A DNA stretch of 64,000 nt from Bactrocera neohumeralis (lineage: Eukaryota; Arthropoda; Insecta; Diptera; Tephritidae), in NCBI RefSeq assembly GCF_024586455.1, contig NC_065922.1, forward strand, positions 77,669,106-77,733,105, read 5' to 3'. This document shows positions 59,789 through 64,000 of this stretch, piece by piece. The notes beneath the pieces are model-generated. The model was not told where the DNA came from and searched no databases. It saw only the letters and a program-made list of their open reading frames with translations. The stretch's first letter is position 1; each line of letters opens with the position of its first letter. The translations under genes and the position numbers were made by a program.

Positions 59789-61792
59789 TATGCGTGGTAA
59801 TTTTAGTTCACAGGAGGGTACAACCTATCGTGCCCACCTTAGCAATTTTCACTGTTGTAAATATACAAAGATCCAGACTGTAGCGAGCACCAAAACCTCT
59901 ATTATGTCATAAGAGTTTTCTTTCGAGTTGTAACGCAGTGACCTTCACTGTGAAGGCCAATGTGTTGAATTTGTGTCTCGCATTGAACTTCAACTCACGG
60001 CGCACCGCGTCTTTATCATCTTGGCCACCATTTAGCTTTAATAACAATGACGATGACGTTACTGCTTGCGATTAAATGGAAGTCCAGGCCTGTAGGCGGC
60101 ATATTTGCCTTTTTCGCTTTCACCGCCATTTTTATAGCTTGTTGGACGCCCCAATCTTAATTTTACATAAAATAATATCTTGCAATGCAGGAAAGCATCG
60201 AATAATAAACATAACCACTTATGCGATCTTATTAAGTGCATGCCTCGGCGTCTTCCTGCTTTGTTGCTGACTGCTTGCACCGCACCTACGCCAACCAGAC
60301 AATGCAACGACTTCAAGATTTTTTATAATTATTGTTTTTGGAAAAAGGTACAACAGCCACAGCAGGAGTCCATTGTGCAAATAACGCAATTTCAAGTGCA
60401 GATCTCATTTGCTTTTGCTTTTTTCTTCTTTATATTCTATTTTATTTTATTTTTCTTTCGTTTCTCTTCTTTTTTCATTATTTCGCTGAGCCTCCTGTTG
60501 TTGCTTTCCAGTTCACTCGTCAAAGTGTAAAAATATGTTTTAACTACTTATTGGGCTGAAAGTCGCCTACAGTTGCCGCTTACAAGCTGAGCGTTGTTGT
60601 TTTTTGACTTTGGAAGCCATGCTCTAGGCTTACTCAAAGCTTACAGGCCTCAGTTAAGTTAGTTAAAGGGCAAAGATCTGCGTGGTTGTACGTTGGCTTT
60701 TGAATCGGTTAATCCGTTGTAGCGCATAGTTGGCTGAAGTTTTCGCTCGTTATCTCAAGTGGCTTGTAATTCACGACCGTTTTATGTAACTTTTCTTTTA
60801 AATATGATCTTAAATTTCATAAAATTTTTTGTAATACTATTAGTAGCAGTGCTTTTTACGTTACGTTTTAAACTTTGCCGGCTGTTTCGCAAAACTGGTT
60901 CTAAGCAATTGTGAGCTTTTCTGCATAAGGCGTCTTTAGGACGTGTAAGGTGTTCAGTCAACGATAAAATTTAGACTTGAAAAATATAAAAATTTTTAAG
61001 CGTTTCAGCAAACCTTTCTTTCATTATTTACTGCTCATTTTTGCTGTTCTTATGCTCTGCGCGCCACGACACCTCAGTTGTAAAGACCTCAAGGTGTGTC
61101 AACTTCGATTTGGCACTTCATTCTTAAGTTTTCTATTTTCTATTGAAAATGTTGTGTGTGTTTGTGTTTAGAATTGATTTTGAAAGAATTCAAATTTCGC
61201 ACCTCAGTCTGCTGCTACACCTCTGTGCCTGTGTAGAACTCTAACAAAAGCGTGCAAGTCGAAAATTGTGTTGAATGCGAAATCAACTTTTTACTAAGAA
61301 CTTTTCATAAGCTTTGCAGCCAATGCAGACGACTTCCGCAGCGCCTGGCGCTCACTTCGTCCCATTTGCCCAGCTTCGCAGGCTGTTGTCTGTCTGCTGT
61401 TTGCAAAGCGTTGTTCAACTAAGAAAACTTGCAATTTCTTCTACAAAATGTTGCACTCGCAACTTTGCGTACGTGTATGTGTGAATGTGTGTGTGCGAAT
61501 ACTTTATTATACAATACAGATTTTAATTACATGTACTACACGGCGTATACGCAACGCATTACGTGCGCTGGCTGCATAATAACTTTGTAGACACACGTAC
61601 CATATACCGTTACGGCCAAGTGTACATGTGTACATCGATGTGCGCCTCAGCTGCACTGTAAGGGCAACATAATTTCTGCTTATACAGAAGACAAGCTTTG
61701 TGGAATACTTTATGAGACTAGAACACTCAGCTTTGTAAATGGTTTTGTTTTTGTAGCGGAAGAAAATATTCCTGAATTAATTTCGAAGAATG
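59789..61792. other. Gene-free stretch
   Basis: Pyrimidine-rich and AT-rich. Short frames lack domains. Confidence 0.5.
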
Positions 61793-61862
61793 ATACCGAT
61801 TTGACAGCCCTTGACCGAATAAAATCCGGGTCCGTTGTGTTTACTTAGATCGACTGTCATAA
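61793..61862 (-). repeat. Short interspersed element, reverse copy
   Basis: On the minus strand it reads TGACAGTCGATCTAAGTAAA, then a CACAACGGACCCGG block and GGTCAAGGGCTGTCAAA, matching the body of the 57.2-kb insertion. The tail and target duplication are not visible. Confidence 0.6.
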
Positions 61863-61908
61863 CAACGGGGGAGGTACATAAATGGCCAAATGGCTTCATT
61901 TAGATATA

Positions 61909-62678
61909 CAGGGTTTGTCCGGGAAGTAATAGGACTGAGTCTATTTAAAAAAATGTATTCAACTAATCGTTACAATTCTTTAACAATTTTCAAAATAGAC
62001 GTCACGGAAGGCATTCTCCAGAATAGCCTTGAGAGCCGAGGTGCATGCTGTCGTCCCAAAATGCTTGCCTTTCATCGGGCTTTCCAGGCAAGGAAACAAA
62101 AAAATCGCGGGGGCCACATATGGGCTGTAGGGCGACTGCGGAAGCGTTGAGATGCCGGCCTTGGTTAGTAAGCTGCTCACAACAAAGACGGTGTGAGCCG
62201 AGGCGTTGGCGTGGTGCAATTTCCAATCGGCTGCGATGTATTGTCGGACCTGATTGACCCTTCGTTTAAGTCTCTTGAGGACTTCCACGTAAAACTTGGC
62301 GTTGACGGTTTGTCCAGGAGGAACAAATTCATGGTGGACAATGCCTTTGATGTCAAAAAAGACAATGAGCATCGTTTTCACTTTAGATTTGCTCATTCTT
62401 CCCTTTTTTGGGCGAGGAGACGCTGGCGTGTGCCACTCGGAAAATTGCCTATTTGTCTCGGGATCATGCCCAAAGATCCATGACTCGTCACCTGTGCTTA
62501 TGTTATTCAAAAATTCGGGGTCACATTCACACATGTTCAAATACCTTTGCTATAACGAACGCTGCATTCCTGACTTTTCAGGTGCTCGGAGACAACTGAC
62601 CAGCCGCTCATTCGTTAGATAGGAACACCGTCTACGGAATCCAATCGGTGCGCGCACACTCATTCCCATTACTTTCCG
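61909..62678 (-). mobile_element. mariner relic 6
   Basis: Right-hand transposase text on the minus strand includes ILNNISTGDESWIFG-like residues (FLNNISTGDESWIFGHDPE), DIKGIVHHEFVPPGQTVNAK and YIAADWKLHHANASAHT. The first catalytic Asp (GDES) is kept. The second is changed (HANASAHT where mariners have an Asp after HH), and the third region reads VAPAI, so the enzyme is dead. One end (CAGGGTTTGTCCGGGAAGTA after TA) is intact; the other is truncated inside the inverted repeat. Confidence 0.8.
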
Positions 62679-63379
62679 CTTTAGTTCTTTACTTTCTTTT
62701 TGCTAAGAACATAGAATTTGTCGTTAAACCCGAAACTACTCCGAGTATGTGCCACATCTGCCATGCTCTCGGAACATATTGTGTAGAGTTGTTGATTAAA
62801 CTAAAATTATGGGGAAAATGTTTGTGGGGAATTACAATATATATGAACACATACATACATATGTATATTTGTATTTTTATCAAGTTTTCATTAATTCTCT
62901 CCAACTTTGCATATTTGTCTGAGACTTTTGCCTACTCTGCATATAATTTTTTATTAATTTTCGCGTTCAATTGTATTTATACCCTTTTTAATATGTACAT
63001 ATTTAGGTACTTATGTCATGTATTTTATTTCCAAGTAAAGTAAATACCGCATTACCACACATAAAACCACTGATTACATTCAACAAAATGAGCCAAAGTG
63101 AGCCGCAGTTGGATGATTCCTGCAAATATATTTATGAATGTGTGTGTTTATTGCAAAAATATGCCGAATTCTGTGTCTGTGTGCCGTAGAATACACGGAA
63201 GTTGATTTTACGTGGAAATCTATTCTTCTTCACTGTCAAATCATCAATATTGTAAATAATTTTCGGAATTTTAAACCAACTTTGTAAATGCTTAGAGGCT
63301 TGCATTTACTTTAGATTTAATTAAATGCCTCAATCCATTTATCCTAGTAAAGAACTCAGTGTGTGATACCATTTAATAG

Positions 63380-63880
63380 CAATCGTTTGAAGCAGATGAA
63401 GAATAAAAGTCCTACGGCTGATTCAGCCAGATCATCTTAGGGTGCCCGCGGAGTGCACGCTTAAATCCGAGCCGAGAGCATTGCTCCATTTAGGCACCCC
63501 GCGATCGGTTCGGCTTTGAGCGTTTACTCGGGCAAAGTTGTGTCCACCGAGATATTTCAATATCATTCTGGCAAAAGACGGGCAATCGACCCCATAAAAT
63601 ATTATTGGCTTAACTACGGTTTCATAGAGTCAATATCGCTTTTGGTGTAAGACCCCACCTCTTTTGAATTACTGCCCTACAACGGTACAAGGCGACCGAT
63701 GCCTTTCTCCTCGAATTTTGGCTTCCATGAGAGCTTTCTCTCGAGAATAGGCCTCAAGTACTTCCCCTGTCCAACGGTTGAAGAATAGAGCTTCTCAATG
63801 AGAGGAAGAGTAACTTTAAGTTGATAATAGTCGTTTTCGATGCGTCACTTTTCTGACAAGTGAAAGCAAGCACCAAGATA
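63380..63880 (-). mobile_element. Degraded non-LTR retrotransposon fragment (R1/LOA-like)
   Basis: The minus strand, in alternating frames, reads LERKLSWKPKFEE, KRWGLTPKAILTL and YETVVKPIIFYGVDC. This is the thumb region after the reverse transcriptase core in R1/LOA/I-group elements. It has many stops and shifts. Confidence 0.6.
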
Positions 63881-64000
63881 ACCGTTTAAATTGAGTCCAA
63901 ACAAGTTTTTATAAGCTTATTTCTATTTGATTACCACAGTTTGTGTGATTTATGCAAACTATCTGTTCGATTCGCTACCGTCCTAAGTGTGTCTGGTTGA

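Overview
The window is eukaryotic nuclear DNA from a higher fly, most likely a true fruit fly (Tephritidae). It is AT-rich and intron-bearing, with many ACAT/ATGT microsatellites. It carries dipteran-type secreted single-domain von Willebrand C (SVWC) genes, a glucose-dehydrogenase-like GMC oxidoreductase, Cdc7 kinase and a Bud20/ZNF593 homologue. It also holds a rosa-type (DD41D) mariner of the kind first described in tephritids. The family-level placement is inference; species cannot be read from the sequence.

Layout. 1-18,150 has no gene I can support. It is an intergenic or intronic stretch filled with decayed transposons: mariner pieces at 65, 1279, 9650 and 15758, a Jockey-like piece at about 3.9-4.7 kb, an RTE piece at 9.3 kb and an R1-like piece at 12.4-13.7 kb. 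It also has a region dense in AAAGCTTT words and a near-perfect 43-bp hairpin. 18,154-38,095 is a cluster of seven SVWC genes, in order -, +, +, -, -, +, +. All encode a signal peptide and eight cysteines. Five have three exons, with a phase-1 and then a phase-2 intron; the tandem-duplicate pair at 22.4 and 24.2 kb lacks the second intron. The cluster contains a ten-unit tandem array (30,994-31,900) in which every unit has a TATA box and an initiator at fixed spacing, i.e. a repeated core promoter.

38,835-40,758 is a complete two-exon GMC oxidoreductase on the minus strand. It is followed by a broken GMC relic on the plus strand (about 41.3-42.0 kb). About 43.0-50.3 kb is the three-exon Cdc7 kinase gene, whose first intron holds a Tigger/pogo-type element. 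It converges on the single-exon Bud20/ZNF593 gene (51,940-52,407, minus). 52.5-64 kb again has no supportable coding gene: DINE-1-like elements, a short interspersed element with a target duplication, a MITE, a mariner relic and a LINE relic.

The SVWC proteins are presumably secreted immune or stress-response factors of the Vago-like family, Cdc7 starts DNA replication, and Bud20/ZNF593 acts in 60S ribosome export. Apart from the SVWC cluster, neighbouring genes show no shared pathway. Coordinates of spliced genes are whole spans, with exons listed in the evidence. All splice calls are by eye from GT/AG signals, reading frame and family conservation.
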